Assembly (NCBI RefSeq): GCF_010093205.1
Contig: NZ_PDWN01000018.1
Location: 1-64,000, forward strand
DNA from: Pseudoxanthomonas daejeonensis
Lineage (GTDB): Bacteria; Pseudomonadota; Gammaproteobacteria; Xanthomonadales; Xanthomonadaceae
Reading direction: 5' to 3'
DNA length: 64,000 nucleotides
The notes beneath the pieces were generated by a model. The model ran no database searches and was not told the origin of the DNA. It worked only from the letters and a program-made list of their open reading frames with translations. Both the position numbers and the translations under genes were made by a program. Shown piece by piece: positions 47,958-56,639 of this stretch (position 1 is the first letter of the stretch; each line of letters opens with the position of its first letter).

Positions 47958-48512
47958 ATGACACTGCGCCCACGCGCGCGCCTGCTGTGCCTGCTGCTGG
48001 TCGCCGCTGCGGCGCCCGGCTGCGGCGGGCCGGCCGGATCCGACGCGACGACCTCCACCCTGGCCGCCGCGGCAACGGCGGCGCCCGTACTGCCACCTGC
48101 GGCGTCACCGGTCGCCACGCAGGACGGCCTGCTGCCGTTGCTGGAGGTGTTCAGGTCGCCCGCCTGCGGTTGCTGCGGTGCCTGGGTCGAACATATGCAG
48201 CACGCCGGCTTCCCCGTCCAGGTGCGCGAGGTCGACGACCTCGAAGCGGTGCGCCGGCAGATGGGCGTGCCGTTCGGCAAGGGGTCGTGCCATACCGCGC
48301 GTATCGATGGCTACATCGTCGAAGGCCACGTACCGGCCGCCGACATCCGGCGCCTGCTGGCCCAGCGCCCCAACGCGCGCGGCCTGGTCCTGCCGGGCAT
48401 GCCGGCCGGCTCGCCAGGCATGGAAATGCCGGACGGCCACGTGCAGCCGTATACCGTCGAACTGGTGGGGCACGACGGCGTCAGCCGCGCCTGGTCCAGG
48501 CACGGCGACTAG
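47958..48512 (+). CDS. DUF411 metal-binding lipoprotein (copper protein)
   Basis: A 184-residue exported protein with a lipobox-like AAPGC at Cys22. The DUF411 core (~60-175) has the cysteines of SPACGCCGAWVEHM (Cys70, 72, 73), then VPFGKGSCHTARIDGYIVEGHVPA and MEMPDGHVQPYTVELV. DUF411 proteins bind copper and often sit in copper-resistance loci. Here it lies near NirK, azurin and a copper-type TonB receptor, so a role in copper supply or storage under anoxia is likely by inference. Confidence 0.85.
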   Translation: MTLRPRARLLCLLLVAAAAPGCGGPAGSDATTSTLAAAATAAPVLPPAASPVATQDGLLPLLEVFRSPACGCCGAWVEHMQHAGFPVQVREVDDLEAVRRQMGVPFGKGSCHTARIDGYIVEGHVPAADIRRLLAQRPNARGLVLPGMPAGSPGMEMPDGHVQPYTVELVGHDGVSRAWSRHGD

Positions 48513-49090
48513 GAGCGCGCGGGGCTCGACCGGGCACGCCATCGGCACCGAAGACAGGCCGGCCGGCAAAGCGCCGGCGCGGGTCGCGAACGCGTACGGC
48601 GCCGCGACGCCGTTGGCGCTGGCGGCAGTCAGCGCCTGCAAACAGGCGGCGTCGAGGACCGGCTCGGGCAACGTGCCCGGATCAACCGTCGTGACCCTCG
48701 TGGTACAGCTGGCCGCGAGGTTGGTGACGTCGGCGGCGATTGCGATGCCACCGGCCGGACTCACGCTGCACAGCTGTCCAGGTGATGAGAGGATGCTGGC
48801 GCTCCCGTTGGCGCCCGTCGGCAGCCGCGCGGCGAATGCGAAATTGCCGTCACCGGTGGCTACGGCCGCCTGCTGGGTGCTGGCGGGATTGCTGGCCCCC
48901 AGCTGCAGGACGACCGGCCCGGACTGGCCACTGGCGTGGCCGCGCACCTCGTACGCGAGGCCCCGAGCAGGTCAGTGCAGCGCCGTTGCCGGCCTGCACC
49001 TGCACCTCATTGTTGAAGCTGACGCCGGTCCGTCCGGTCGCCGAGGCGCCCCCAGCACCGTCGCCGCTAGCAGGAGGCCAGCGCTACGCC
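48513..49090 (-). pseudogene. decayed exported protein with bacterial Ig-like/cysteine repeat
   Basis: Protein-like segments lie in different frames on the minus strand. About 49088-48960 reads [19 protein letters not shown]. About 48950-48690 reads [21 protein letters not shown], then [20 protein letters not shown] and AASCT. The latter resembles the repeat unit of large secreted lipoproteins, whose cysteine follows VTN. A stop codon and a frame change separate the pieces, no intact start or signal is left, and the last frame runs on into the antisense of the DUF411 gene. I read this as a gene remnant. Alternatively it is chance sequence, or a sequencing frameshift in a real gene. Confidence 0.35.
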
Positions 49091-49099
49091 CGCGTCGCG

Positions 49100-51190
49100 T
49101 CAGTACTTGAAGTTGAGCTTCACCCAGGCCGTGCGACCGGGTTCGTTGATCCGTTGCGGATCGGCGGGATAGCCGAAGGCGCTGTTGCCGGCGAGGTTGA
49201 GGTGCTCGCTGTAGGCGCGGTCGAACAGGTTGTCGATGCCAGCGGTCAGCTGCACGTGCTCGCTGAAGCGGTAGCCGCCGTTGAGCGAGAACACCGCGAA
49301 GCCCGGGCTCGGGCCCAGGTCGCGTCCGACGACATTGCCCTGGTCGGTGCTGACCCGGTCCTGCGCGGCGGCGATCCGCAGCAGCGTGCCCCACGACCAG
49401 TCGCCATGCTCGCCACTGGCGGACAGGCGCGCTTCCAGCGGCGGCATCTGCGGCAACGCACCTTCGGCGGTCTCGCCCCAGGCATAGGCCAGCACGCCGG
49501 ACAGCTTGAGTCCGTCGCGCACCTTCCAGTCCAACCCCGCTTCGCCGCCGGCGATGTCGGCATCGACGTTCCGTGCGCGCGTGGTCGAGCCCATCGCCAT
49601 GCCGCCCATCGGGCCGCTCATGTAGTCAAACAGGATGTAATCGTCGATGCGCCCCGCGTAGACCGAAGCCCACGCCTCGAGGTTGCCACGGCGGAACTGC
49701 AGGCCCGCGTCCAGCTGCGTGGTCCGCTCGGGCTGCACGCCGGCGAACGCGTTGGCCGCGCCGGCCGGTCCGCGCGTGGGCGAGAACAGCTCCCAGTAGT
49801 CGGGCATGCGCTCGGCATGGCCGACGCCGGCGTACCAGCCGAATTCGCCGGCCATGTCGTGCTCGTAGCGGACGAAGCCGCCCGGCAGCGTCTCGCTGCG
49901 GCGCTGGCCGGCGGTCGGATTGGGCATCGGCATCATGCCGCTGCCGGTGGTGGCGCGCAGGTCGTCGGCCTGGGCGCGGTCGATGCGCAGGCCCGACATC
50001 AGGTGGTGCACCTCGCTGATGTGCCAATGCGATTCGGCGAATACGCCCAGCGTGCGGAAACGCGCATCCTCCGTCCACGGCTGGGCCTGGTAGGCACCCC
50101 GGCCCATCGCGCTGCGCTTGCGGTGCTCGCTCTGGCGGCCGTCGACGCCGGCGGTCACTTCCCAGCGGTCCTGCTGCCAGGTCAACGCCACGCGTCCGCC
50201 CTGGGTGGTGTCGCCGACATTGCTGGCCATCGGCATCGGCATGCTGCCGGTCGGGTCGGGGTCGCGCAGGCTGTAGTTGTCCATCACGTGGTCGACCTCG
50301 TTGCGGTAGACGTTCGCCGCCACCGCATCGAGCACGTCGCCGATGTGCTTCTTCTCGAAACGCAGGCCCAGGCCGTCGCGACGGAAGCGCGCGCCGTCCA
50401 TGCCACGTCCGGCGTAGCGGGCCTGCGCATCGCCGGTACCCGCGCTCAGCTCCAGCACCGTGTCCGCATCGGGCGTCCAGCCCACCGCCGCGTCGGCGTT
50501 CCACTTGCGCCAGGCCGAGGGCACCTCGTCGCCGTTGCCGTCGCTGTAGTCGTCGGCCTCCGAACGGTTGGCCGACAGGCGCGCATAGCCGGCCGGCGTG
50601 CCGGCGCTGATGTCGGCGACCTGGTCGTTGCGGTTGTTGCTGCCGCCCAGCAGGCTGCCCTGCGCCTGCACGCCGGGCCGGTCGAAGTACGGGATCTCGC
50701 GCTCGAAGCGGACCGTGCCGGCCGATGCTCCGCCGCCCCACAGCACCGTCTGCGGGCCCTTGATGACGGTCAGCCGGTCGTAGGTCTCCGGGGCGATGTA
50801 GGACATCGCGTTGTCCATGCGCGAGGGGCAGGCGCCGCTGAGCGCGCCGTCGTTGGTCAGCAAGGCGATGCGCGAGCCGAACATGCCGCGCAGCACCGGG
50901 TCGCCGTTGGTGCCACCGCTGCGCAGCGTGGAAAAGCCGGGGATGGTCTTGAGGTAGTCGGCGCCGTCGCTGGCCGGGACCGGCTGGCGCGGCAGCTTCG
51001 GGTCGGTGACGAAGGTGGAGGCGGCGATCGGGGCGACGCCCAGCACGACCACGCCGTCCAGCTGGGTGACCGCCGCGGCTCCGGCGGCGCCATGCACGTG
51101 GTCGGTGGCGGGTCGGGCAAGGGCCGGCGCCGACACCGCCGCGCCGAGTACGGCAACGGCCAGGGCACGGGACAGCAGGGTTCTCTTCAT
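49100..51190 (-). CDS. oprC: TonB-dependent copper receptor (OprC/NosA type)
   Basis: A 696-residue outer-membrane receptor: signal peptide to about residue 25, plug domain (~70-190, with [31 protein letters not shown]), then a 22-strand barrel ending WVKLNFKY. Methionine-rich loops ([32 protein letters not shown]) and [11 protein letters not shown] fit the copper receptors OprC/NosA. The start at 51190 opens the signal peptide. It is divergent from nirK across a 231-base region with three FNR boxes, so copper import and copper-nitrite reductase seem co-induced. Confidence 0.88.
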   Translation of the reverse strand: MKRTLLSRALAVAVLGAAVSAPALARPATDHVHGAAGAAAVTQLDGVVVLGVAPIAASTFVTDPKLPRQPVPASDGADYLKTIPGFSTLRSGGTNGDPVLRGMFGSRIALLTNDGALSGACPSRMDNAMSYIAPETYDRLTVIKGPQTVLWGGGASAGTVRFEREIPYFDRPGVQAQGSLLGGSNNRNDQVADISAGTPAGYARLSANRSEADDYSDGNGDEVPSAWRKWNADAAVGWTPDADTVLELSAGTGDAQARYAGRGMDGARFRRDGLGLRFEKKHIGDVLDAVAANVYRNEVDHVMDNYSLRDPDPTGSMPMPMASNVGDTTQGGRVALTWQQDRWEVTAGVDGRQSEHRKRSAMGRGAYQAQPWTEDARFRTLGVFAESHWHISEVHHLMSGLRIDRAQADDLRATTGSGMMPMPNPTAGQRRSETLPGGFVRYEHDMAGEFGWYAGVGHAERMPDYWELFSPTRGPAGAANAFAGVQPERTTQLDAGLQFRRGNLEAWASVYAGRIDDYILFDYMSGPMGGMAMGSTTRARNVDADIAGGEAGLDWKVRDGLKLSGVLAYAWGETAEGALPQMPPLEARLSASGEHGDWSWGTLLRIAAAQDRVSTDQGNVVGRDLGPSPGFAVFSLNGGYRFSEHVQLTAGIDNLFDRAYSEHLNLAGNSAFGYPADPQRINEPGRTAWVKLNFKY

Positions 51191-51256
51191 GGCGCGTTCT
51201 CTTCTCTTTTCTCTCGTTCGATGTGGGCATTGTTTTGCCCGGGGTGCGCCCATGCC

Positions 51257-51270
51257 TTGATCCGAGTCAA
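51257..51270 (-). promoter_or_regulatory. FNR-type box of the copper receptor
   Basis: TTGATCCGAGTCAA, both arms matching. Reading leftward, AACAAT (51234-51229) is a good -10, with start near 51222 at 41.5 bases from the box centre. Confidence 0.75.
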
Positions 51271-51295
51271 ACGTCCGCTGTACTCGATCACGCGC

Positions 51296-51309
51296 TTGAC
51301 GTGGATCAA
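51296..51309. promoter_or_regulatory. central FNR-type box of the oprC-nirK region
   Basis: TTGACGTGGATCAA, a perfect match. It lies 39 bases from the left box and 49 bases from the right box (centre to centre). It is too far from either start for class II activation, so it is probably a second, upstream site or a repression site. Confidence 0.65.
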
Positions 51310-51344
51310 GCCGCACTTCGAATCGTTGCGCGTACGCCCCCGGA

Positions 51345-51358
51345 TTGATGCAAATCAA
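51345..51358 (+). promoter_or_regulatory. FNR-type box of nirK
   Basis: TTGATGCAAATCAA, a perfect match and the most symmetric in the window. A start near 51393 would be at +41.5 (weak -10 CAACCT, 51381-51386), leaving a 29-base leader with AGAGAGAG before the nirK ATG. Confidence 0.8.
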
Positions 51359-51421
51359 GGACGCCCTGCCTTGCCCCCCGCAACCTTGGCCCCGTCAACC
51401 AACGACCCACAGAGAGAGCCC

Positions 51422-52513
51422 ATGAAATCCCGTCACCCCCGTCTTGGCCGCGCCCTGTTCGCCGGTGCCCTGGCCGTCGCGATCTCTTCCGTCTTCGCCG
51501 GCCAGGCCATGGCGGCCAAGCCCGCCGCGGTCGCAGCCGATGCTTCGCTGCCGACCCTGCAGGCGGTCCTGACCTCGCCGCCGATGGTGCCGGCCCCGAT
51601 CACGCGCAAGACCCCCGCCAAGGTCGTCGTCGACCTGGAGATGGTCGAGAAGGAAATGCGCCTGGCCGATGGCGTCACCTACAACTTCTGGACCTTCGGC
51701 GGCAGCGTTCCCGGCAGCTTCATCCGCGTGCGTGAAGGCGACACGGTGGAGTTCAAGCTGAAGAACCACCACAGCTCGCACATGCCGCACAACATCGACC
51801 TGCACGCCGTCAGCGGCCAGGGCGGCGGCGCCGAAGCCACCTTCACCCTGCCGGGCAAGGAAACGCAGTTCACCTTCAAGGCGCTCAACCCGGGCCTGTA
51901 TGTCTACCACTGCGCGATGGCCCCGGTGGCCATGCACGTCGCCAACGGCATGTACGGCCTGATCCTGGTCGAGCCCGAGGAAGGCCTGGAGCCGGTCGAC
52001 AAGGAGTTCTACGTGATGCAGAGCGACTTCTACACCGAAGGCGCGCACGGCGAACCGGGCCTGCAGCCCTTCAGCCTGGAGAAGGGCATCGCCGAGAACC
52101 CGGACTACGTGGTGTTCAACGGCTCGGTCGGCGCACTGACCGGCGACAACGCCCTGACCGCCACGGCCGGCGACAAGATCCGCATGTTCGTCGGCAACGG
52201 CGGCCCCAACATGGTGTCGAGCTTCCACGTCATCGGCGAGATCTTCGACAAGGTCTACTTCGAGGGCGGCTCCAAGTACCAGGAGAACGTGCAGACCACG
52301 CTGGTGCCGGCCGGTGGTTCGGCCATGGTCGAGTTCAAGGTCGACGTGCCGGGCAACTACGTGCTGGTCGACCACAGCATCTTCCGCGCCTTCCACAAGG
52401 GTGCGCTGGGCATCCTCAAGGTCGACGGCAAGGAGAACCACAACATCTACAGCGGCCAGCAGCACGACATCGACTACCCCGAAGGCGTGCCGCAGGGCAG
52501 CCACCACAAGTAA
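51422..52513 (+). CDS. nirK: copper-containing nitrite reductase NirK
   Basis: A 363-residue periplasmic enzyme reducing nitrite to NO. The signal peptide runs to about residue 31 (AGQAMAAK). Two cupredoxin domains follow. Type 1 and type 2 copper ligands lie in [39 protein letters not shown] and [12 protein letters not shown], with the last type 2 histidine in [13 protein letters not shown]. The C terminus is His-rich (QGSHHK). It heads nirK-nirV-SCO-azurin and is under three FNR boxes. Confidence 0.97.
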   Translation: MKSRHPRLGRALFAGALAVAISSVFAGQAMAAKPAAVAADASLPTLQAVLTSPPMVPAPITRKTPAKVVVDLEMVEKEMRLADGVTYNFWTFGGSVPGSFIRVREGDTVEFKLKNHHSSHMPHNIDLHAVSGQGGGAEATFTLPGKETQFTFKALNPGLYVYHCAMAPVAMHVANGMYGLILVEPEEGLEPVDKEFYVMQSDFYTEGAHGEPGLQPFSLEKGIAENPDYVVFNGSVGALTGDNALTATAGDKIRMFVGNGGPNMVSSFHVIGEIFDKVYFEGGSKYQENVQTTLVPAGGSAMVEFKVDVPGNYVLVDHSIFRAFHKGALGILKVDGKENHNIYSGQQHDIDYPEGVPQGSHHK

Positions 52514-52519
52514 GCGGCC

Positions 52520-53299
52520 ATGGAACTGACCCGTCCCCTGATGCTTCTCCTGGCCCTGGCCGCGGCTCCCGCCGCGGCCACGGGCCCGACCGGCACGATC
52601 GCCTACCGGTCGATCGAGGGTGGCCAGTTCCGTTCCGCGGTCCGTTTCGAGGAGGCCATCGGCACGGTGCCGGTGGCCTCTTACGCGTTGATGGCCCGTC
52701 CGGTCAGCAACCGGGATTTCGAAGATTTCGTGGCCCGCCAGCCCAAGTGGCGGCGCGACCGCATTCCCGCCCTGTTCTCCGGTGCGGGCTACCTGGACCA
52801 CTGGGCGCAACCCGATGCCGCCGGCGCCGGGCTCGACCCCGACGCCGCGGTCACGCAGGTGAACTGGTACGCCGCCGATGCCTACTGCCGCGATCAGGAC
52901 GCGCGCCTGCCGACCTTCCTGGAATGGGAATACGCAGCCGCCGCCGACGCGAGCCGGCGCGACGCCCGCAACGACCCGCGCTGGCGCATGCGCCAGGTCA
53001 ACGACGGCACCCCCCATGCCATCGACGCGTCGCCGCAGGCGCCCGCGAATGTGTACGGCGTGCATGGCCTGCACGGCGCCAACTGGGAATGGGTCGCAGA
53101 CTTCGCCTCTTTGCTCGGCGATGGCGACCGCCGTGGCCAGGAGGATGGCGACAACCTGCGCTTCTGCGGCGCCACCGCACTGGCCTTCAACGACCCGGGC
53201 GACTACGGCGTGGTCAAGCGCTTCGTGCTGCTGTCGGCGCTGCAGCCCCGCAACTCCCTCGGCAACCTCGGTTTCCGCTGCGCAAGGAGCCAGCCATGA
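52520..53299 (+). CDS. nirV: NirV, formylglycine-generating-enzyme-like partner of NirK
   Basis: A 259-residue exported protein (signal to about residue 20) with the FGE-sulfatase fold: PVSNRDFEDFVARQPKW, VTQVNWYAADAYCRDQDARLPTFLEWEYAAAA and VHGLHGANWEWVADFASLL, ending NLGFRCARSQP. NirV commonly follows nirK; its exact role in denitrification is unsettled. The gene is 6 bases after nirK and its stop overlaps the SCO start. Confidence 0.88.
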   Translation: MELTRPLMLLLALAAAPAAATGPTGTIAYRSIEGGQFRSAVRFEEAIGTVPVASYALMARPVSNRDFEDFVARQPKWRRDRIPALFSGAGYLDHWAQPDAAGAGLDPDAAVTQVNWYAADAYCRDQDARLPTFLEWEYAAAADASRRDARNDPRWRMRQVNDGTPHAIDASPQAPANVYGVHGLHGANWEWVADFASLLGDGDRRGQEDGDNLRFCGATALAFNDPGDYGVVKRFVLLSALQPRNSLGNLGFRCARSQP

Positions 53300-53907
53300 A
53301 CCCCACGATCCGCCCCCTCCTCACGCTCGTGCTGCTGCTGTGCGGCGCGGCCGCATCGGCCCAGTCCCCGCAGGACGCCGCCACCGACACCACGACTGCG
53401 GCGCTGCCGGGCGATTCGGTCTACCAGCTCGATGCGCGTGCGATCGATACCCAGGGCCGCCTGTTGCGCTGGTCCGACCTGCGCGGCCAGCCGCAGCTGG
53501 TATCGATGTTCTATGCCAACTGCCATCTGATGTGCCCGCTGATCATCGAGAACGCCAAGGCCGTGCGCAAACAGCTGCCCGAGGCAGAACGCCAGCGGCT
53601 GGGCGTGGCGATGATCAGCCTGGATCCCAAGCGCGATACCCCCGCCGCACTGGCCGAAGTGGCGCGCAACCACCGCACGCCGGAGGACTGGCGCTTCCTG
53701 CGACCGGCACCCGATGACGTTCCGGGTCTGGCCAGCGTGCTGGATGTACGCTACCGGTTCCGCGAAGACGGCAGCATCAACCACACCAGTGTGCTGGTGC
53801 TGCTCGACGCGCAGGGCCGCATCCTGGCCCGATCCGAGGTCGTCGGCGCCGCACCGGACCCGGCCTTCCTCGCCCAGGTCCGCGCTGCGCTGGCTGCGGC
53901 GAACTGA
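53296..53907 (+). CDS. SCO1/SenC-family copper chaperone
   Basis: A 203-residue exported protein with a thioredoxin-like fold. Cys76 and Cys80 (YANCHLMCP) and His163 (INHTSVLVLL) are the copper ligands of SCO proteins, which insert copper into cuproenzymes or act as thiol reductases. Signal peptide to about residue 22. Its overlap with nirV and position before azurin suggest it loads NirK or azurin rather than cytochrome oxidase. Confidence 0.93.
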   Translation: MNPTIRPLLTLVLLLCGAAASAQSPQDAATDTTTAALPGDSVYQLDARAIDTQGRLLRWSDLRGQPQLVSMFYANCHLMCPLIIENAKAVRKQLPEAERQRLGVAMISLDPKRDTPAALAEVARNHRTPEDWRFLRPAPDDVPGLASVLDVRYRFREDGSINHTSVLVLLDAQGRILARSEVVGAAPDPAFLAQVRAALAAAN

Positions 53908-53953
53908 ATCCTTCCACCCACCCAAGCACGACAAGTCCTACAGGAGCACCCCC

Positions 53954-54409
53954 ATGAAACTCACCCGCACCCTCGTTGCCATCGCCCTGTTCGGCGCCGC
54001 CGGCCTGGCCCAGGCCGCCGGCAACTGCACCATCTCGCTCAAGGGCGACGATGCGATGAAGTTCGACCTCAAGGAAGCCACCGTCTCGGCCGGCTGCGCC
54101 ACCATCACCGTCGAACTGACCCACACCGGCAAGCTGCCGGCCGCGGCGATGGGCCATAACGTGGTCATCACCAAGACCGCCGACCTCGCCGGCCTCGCCC
54201 GCGATGCGATCAAGGCCGGCGCGGCCAAGAGCTACGTGCCGGAAGGCGACGCCCGCGCGATCGCCCACACCAAGATCATCGGCGGCGGCGAGAAGACCAA
54301 GATCACCTTCCCCGGCAAGGCGCTCACCGCCGGCGGCGACTACACCTTCTTCTGCAGCTTCCCCGGCCACTCGACCCTGATGAAGGGCAAGCTGGTCGTC
54401 ACGAAGTAA
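53954..54409 (+). CDS. azu: azurin, blue copper electron carrier
   Basis: A 151-residue periplasmic cupredoxin with signal peptide to about residue 21. Copper ligands are His68 (AMGHNVV), Cys134, His139 and Met143 (FFCSFPGHSTLMKG). Azurin donates electrons to NirK in several denitrifiers. It has its own AGGAGC site and ends the nirK operon, followed by a strong terminator. Confidence 0.96.
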   Translation: MKLTRTLVAIALFGAAGLAQAAGNCTISLKGDDAMKFDLKEATVSAGCATITVELTHTGKLPAAAMGHNVVITKTADLAGLARDAIKAGAAKSYVPEGDARAIAHTKIIGGGEKTKITFPGKALTAGGDYTFFCSFPGHSTLMKGKLVVTK

Positions 54410-54431
54410 ACCACCCTCCCCGGTGGCTTAC

Positions 54432-54470
54432 CCCGTGCCGCCGCTCCGGCGGCGGCACGGGTCTTTTTCT
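54432..54470 (+). terminator. intrinsic terminator after azurin
   Basis: CCCGTGCCGCCG (54432-54443) pairs with 54450-54461 around a 6-base loop, followed by a T-rich run (TCTTTTTCT). It closes the nirK-azurin transcript. Confidence 0.9.
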
Positions 54471-54515
54471 TCCCGGTTCCGCGCCAAGGCGGCGGAACGC
54501 ACCACGCGAGGCTCC

Positions 54516-54755
54516 ATGGAACTCGACATCATCCTTCGCACCGGGCCGGTCGACGTCGGACACATCGAACGCCTGCTGCTCGAGGCCGATCCGGCCGGGG
54601 TCGTCGACCTCGATGCCGCGAGCGGGCACCTGCGCATCTCCACCTGCGCCGCGCGCGACGAGGTCGCCGCGATCCTGGCCGCGGCCGGGCATCCGGTCGA
54701 GGTGCCTGACATCGTGATCGTGCCGTCGGTCTGCTGCGGCGGCTGCAGCGGCTGA
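54516..54755 (+). CDS. small HMA-like protein with CCGGC tail
   Basis: A 79-residue protein: MELDIILRTGPVDVGHIERLLLEADPAG, then LDAASGHLRISTCAARDEVAAILAAAGHPVEVPD, ending VCCGGCSG. The two strand-helix repeats resemble a heavy-metal-associated fold without the usual N-terminal CXXC, and the cysteines sit at the tail instead. It lies after the azurin terminator, so it may be read through or have its own promoter. It parallels the CGCGC-tailed protein at 30350-30637. Confidence 0.6.
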   Translation: MELDIILRTGPVDVGHIERLLLEADPAGVVDLDAASGHLRISTCAARDEVAAILAAAGHPVEVPDIVIVPSVCCGGCSG

Positions 54756-54761
54756 GTCGCC

Positions 54762-55598
54762 TCAGTCCCACTCCATCCGGAACCAGGCCTGCAGGGACTC
54801 GCCTGGCTCGAGGATCCGCGGCTCGAGGTTGAACGCATCGGCCGGGCCGGTCTGGGGTTCGATGCAGGTCGAGTGCGCGGTTTCGTCGTAGACCACCCAG
54901 CGCTCGCAGTCCGAGGACAGGCGCAGGCGCTGTCCATCGCGATGGACCACCACCTCGCGTGTGTTGACGAAGCAGTCGTCCCAGGGACCGGGCGTGGGCG
55001 GCACGGTGGGCCGCGTGGCGATGCCCTCGTCGTCGCGCGGATAGATCGCCGACGGGTGGAATTCGATGCGTCCGGGTTTGCGCAACCACGGATGCCAGCC
55101 CAGTGCCACCGGCATCGCCTGCGCACCCGCGCGCACCGACAGGATCATCGCCAGGTGGCGGGGACCGGCCTCGATCCGCTGCCGCGCACTGCCGCCGAAG
55201 GGCCAGCGCAGGTCATGCGGAAGGCGCAGCGAAAGCTCGACCGAATGCGGATCGTGCGCCTCGACCGTCCACGGCAGCCACATCGACACGCCGTGGATCG
55301 CGTGGCCTTCGAGATTTCGCGGCAACTGCCACTGGCGTCCCGCGAAATCGAAGCGACCGTGGCGGATGCGCCCGGCCCACGGCAGCATCGGATAGCTGCC
55401 CCAGGCGATTGCCGCGGGGAACCCGTCGCCGGGCCCGACCAGCTGCGCGACATCGCGATAGTGGATTTGCGCGATGCGCCCACCGGCCTGCGGCGCGATC
55501 TCCACGCGCAAGGTGTCGTCGCCAATGTGCAACAGCGATCCGGGCGCCAGCGGCGCATCCGGATCGCCGACGGACGATGCGCCGTCCTCAGACACCAT
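54762..55598 (-). CDS. aldose 1-epimerase-family protein
   Basis: A 278-residue beta-sandwich enzyme. Landmarks: IAPQAGGRIAQIHYRDVAQL, WGSYPMLPWAGRIRHGRFDFAG, NLEGHAIHGVSMW (catalytic-type histidine), ALGWHPWLRKPG and TCIEPQTGPADAFNLEP (catalytic-type glutamate). It interconverts sugar anomers. It is last in GPH transporter-GH43-epimerase on the minus strand and overlaps the GH43 end by 11 bases. It probably acts on xylose or arabinose released by GH43. Confidence 0.85.
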   Translation of the reverse strand: MVSEDGASSVGDPDAPLAPGSLLHIGDDTLRVEIAPQAGGRIAQIHYRDVAQLVGPGDGFPAAIAWGSYPMLPWAGRIRHGRFDFAGRQWQLPRNLEGHAIHGVSMWLPWTVEAHDPHSVELSLRLPHDLRWPFGGSARQRIEAGPRHLAMILSVRAGAQAMPVALGWHPWLRKPGRIEFHPSAIYPRDDEGIATRPTVPPTPGPWDDCFVNTREVVVHRDGQRLRLSSDCERWVVYDETAHSTCIEPQTGPADAFNLEPRILEPGESLQAWFRMEWD

Positions 55599-56622
55599 AC
55601 GGATCGATCGGTACGATCCTGCCCTGCGCGTCGTGGTGCAGTTCGGCCACCTTGATCGAACGCAGGTGGGTGACGCCGCCCGACAAAAGGGAGTCGTGGT
55701 AGAACAGGTACCAGCGGCCTTCGAACTCGCAGATCGAATGGTGCGTCGTCCAGCCGACCACCGGTCGCAGCACCTGGCCCTGGTAGGTGAACGGCCCATA
55801 CGGGTTGTCGCCCACGGCATAGCACAGCAAGTGGGTATTGCCGGTGGAGTACGAGAGGTAATAGCGGCCCTCGTACAGGTGCAGCCACGGCCCCTCGAAA
55901 TAGCGCCGGTTGTGGTCGCCGGCGCTCAACGGCTGCCCGTGCTCGTCCAGGATCAGGATCTCGCGCGTCTCCTCGACCAGCTCCTTCATGTCCGCGCGCA
56001 GGCGGCCGATGCGCGGCCCCAGCGCCGGTGCGTCGCCAGTGGGTTCCTCGTGCGCAACGGCGTGGACGTTGTCGCGGTACTTCTGCAGTTGCCCGCCCCA
56101 GATGCCGCCGAACAGCAGGTAATGCTCGCCGTCGGTGTCGGCGAACACGGCCGGGTCGATGGAGTAGGTGCCGGCGATCGGCTGCGGCTCGGGCTTGAAC
56201 GGCCCGGCCGGATGGTCGCCCACGGCCACGCCGATCCGGAACAGCCCATCGGCGCACTTGGCCGGGAAGTACAGGTAGTAGCGTCCGTCGCGGTACGCGG
56301 CATCGGGCGCCCACAGCTGCCGCTCCGCCCAGGGCACCTCGCTCACGTGCAGCGCCAGGCCGCAATCGGTGGCCGGGCCCTGAGGCGAGTCCATGGACAG
56401 GACGTGGTAGTCCTCCATGCAGAAGTGGTCGCCGTTGTCGTTGAACGACACGCCGCCCTCGATGTCGTGCGAGCAGTACACGTACAGCTTCCCGTCGAAC
56501 ACGTGCGCCGACGGGTCGGCGGTGTAGATGTGGGTGACCACCGGCGCGGAGATGGCCCGCGCGGCGAGCTCCTGCAGTTCCTCGGTCAGTGCGGTGCGTT
56601 CGGTGGGGGAAGGTTCTGACAT
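55588..56622 (-). CDS. glycoside hydrolase family 43 (xylosidase/arabinofuranosidase type)
   Basis: A 344-residue five-bladed propeller enzyme with no signal peptide, so probably cytoplasmic. Catalytic-acid regions are THIYTADPSAHVFDGKLYVYCSHD (base Asp), SIDPAVFADTDGEHYLLFGG (pKa-modulating Asp) and RYFEGPWLHLYEGRYYLSYS (acid Glu). It would split short xylo- or arabino-oligosaccharides brought in by the adjacent GPH transporter. Family members differ in preference, so the exact substrate is open. Confidence 0.88.
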   Translation of the reverse strand: MSEPSPTERTALTEELQELAARAISAPVVTHIYTADPSAHVFDGKLYVYCSHDIEGGVSFNDNGDHFCMEDYHVLSMDSPQGPATDCGLALHVSEVPWAERQLWAPDAAYRDGRYYLYFPAKCADGLFRIGVAVGDHPAGPFKPEPQPIAGTYSIDPAVFADTDGEHYLLFGGIWGGQLQKYRDNVHAVAHEEPTGDAPALGPRIGRLRADMKELVEETREILILDEHGQPLSAGDHNRRYFEGPWLHLYEGRYYLSYSTGNTHLLCYAVGDNPYGPFTYQGQVLRPVVGWTTHHSICEFEGRWYLFYHDSLLSGGVTHLRSIKVAELHHDAQGRIVPIDPYGV

Positions 56623-56639
56623 CGGCTTGTCTCCGCAGG

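Noticed and set aside
51422-52513. multicopper oxidase
   Set aside because: Two-cupredoxin length, the YHCAMAP signature and the nirV/azurin context identify NirK; no trinuclear copper motifs.
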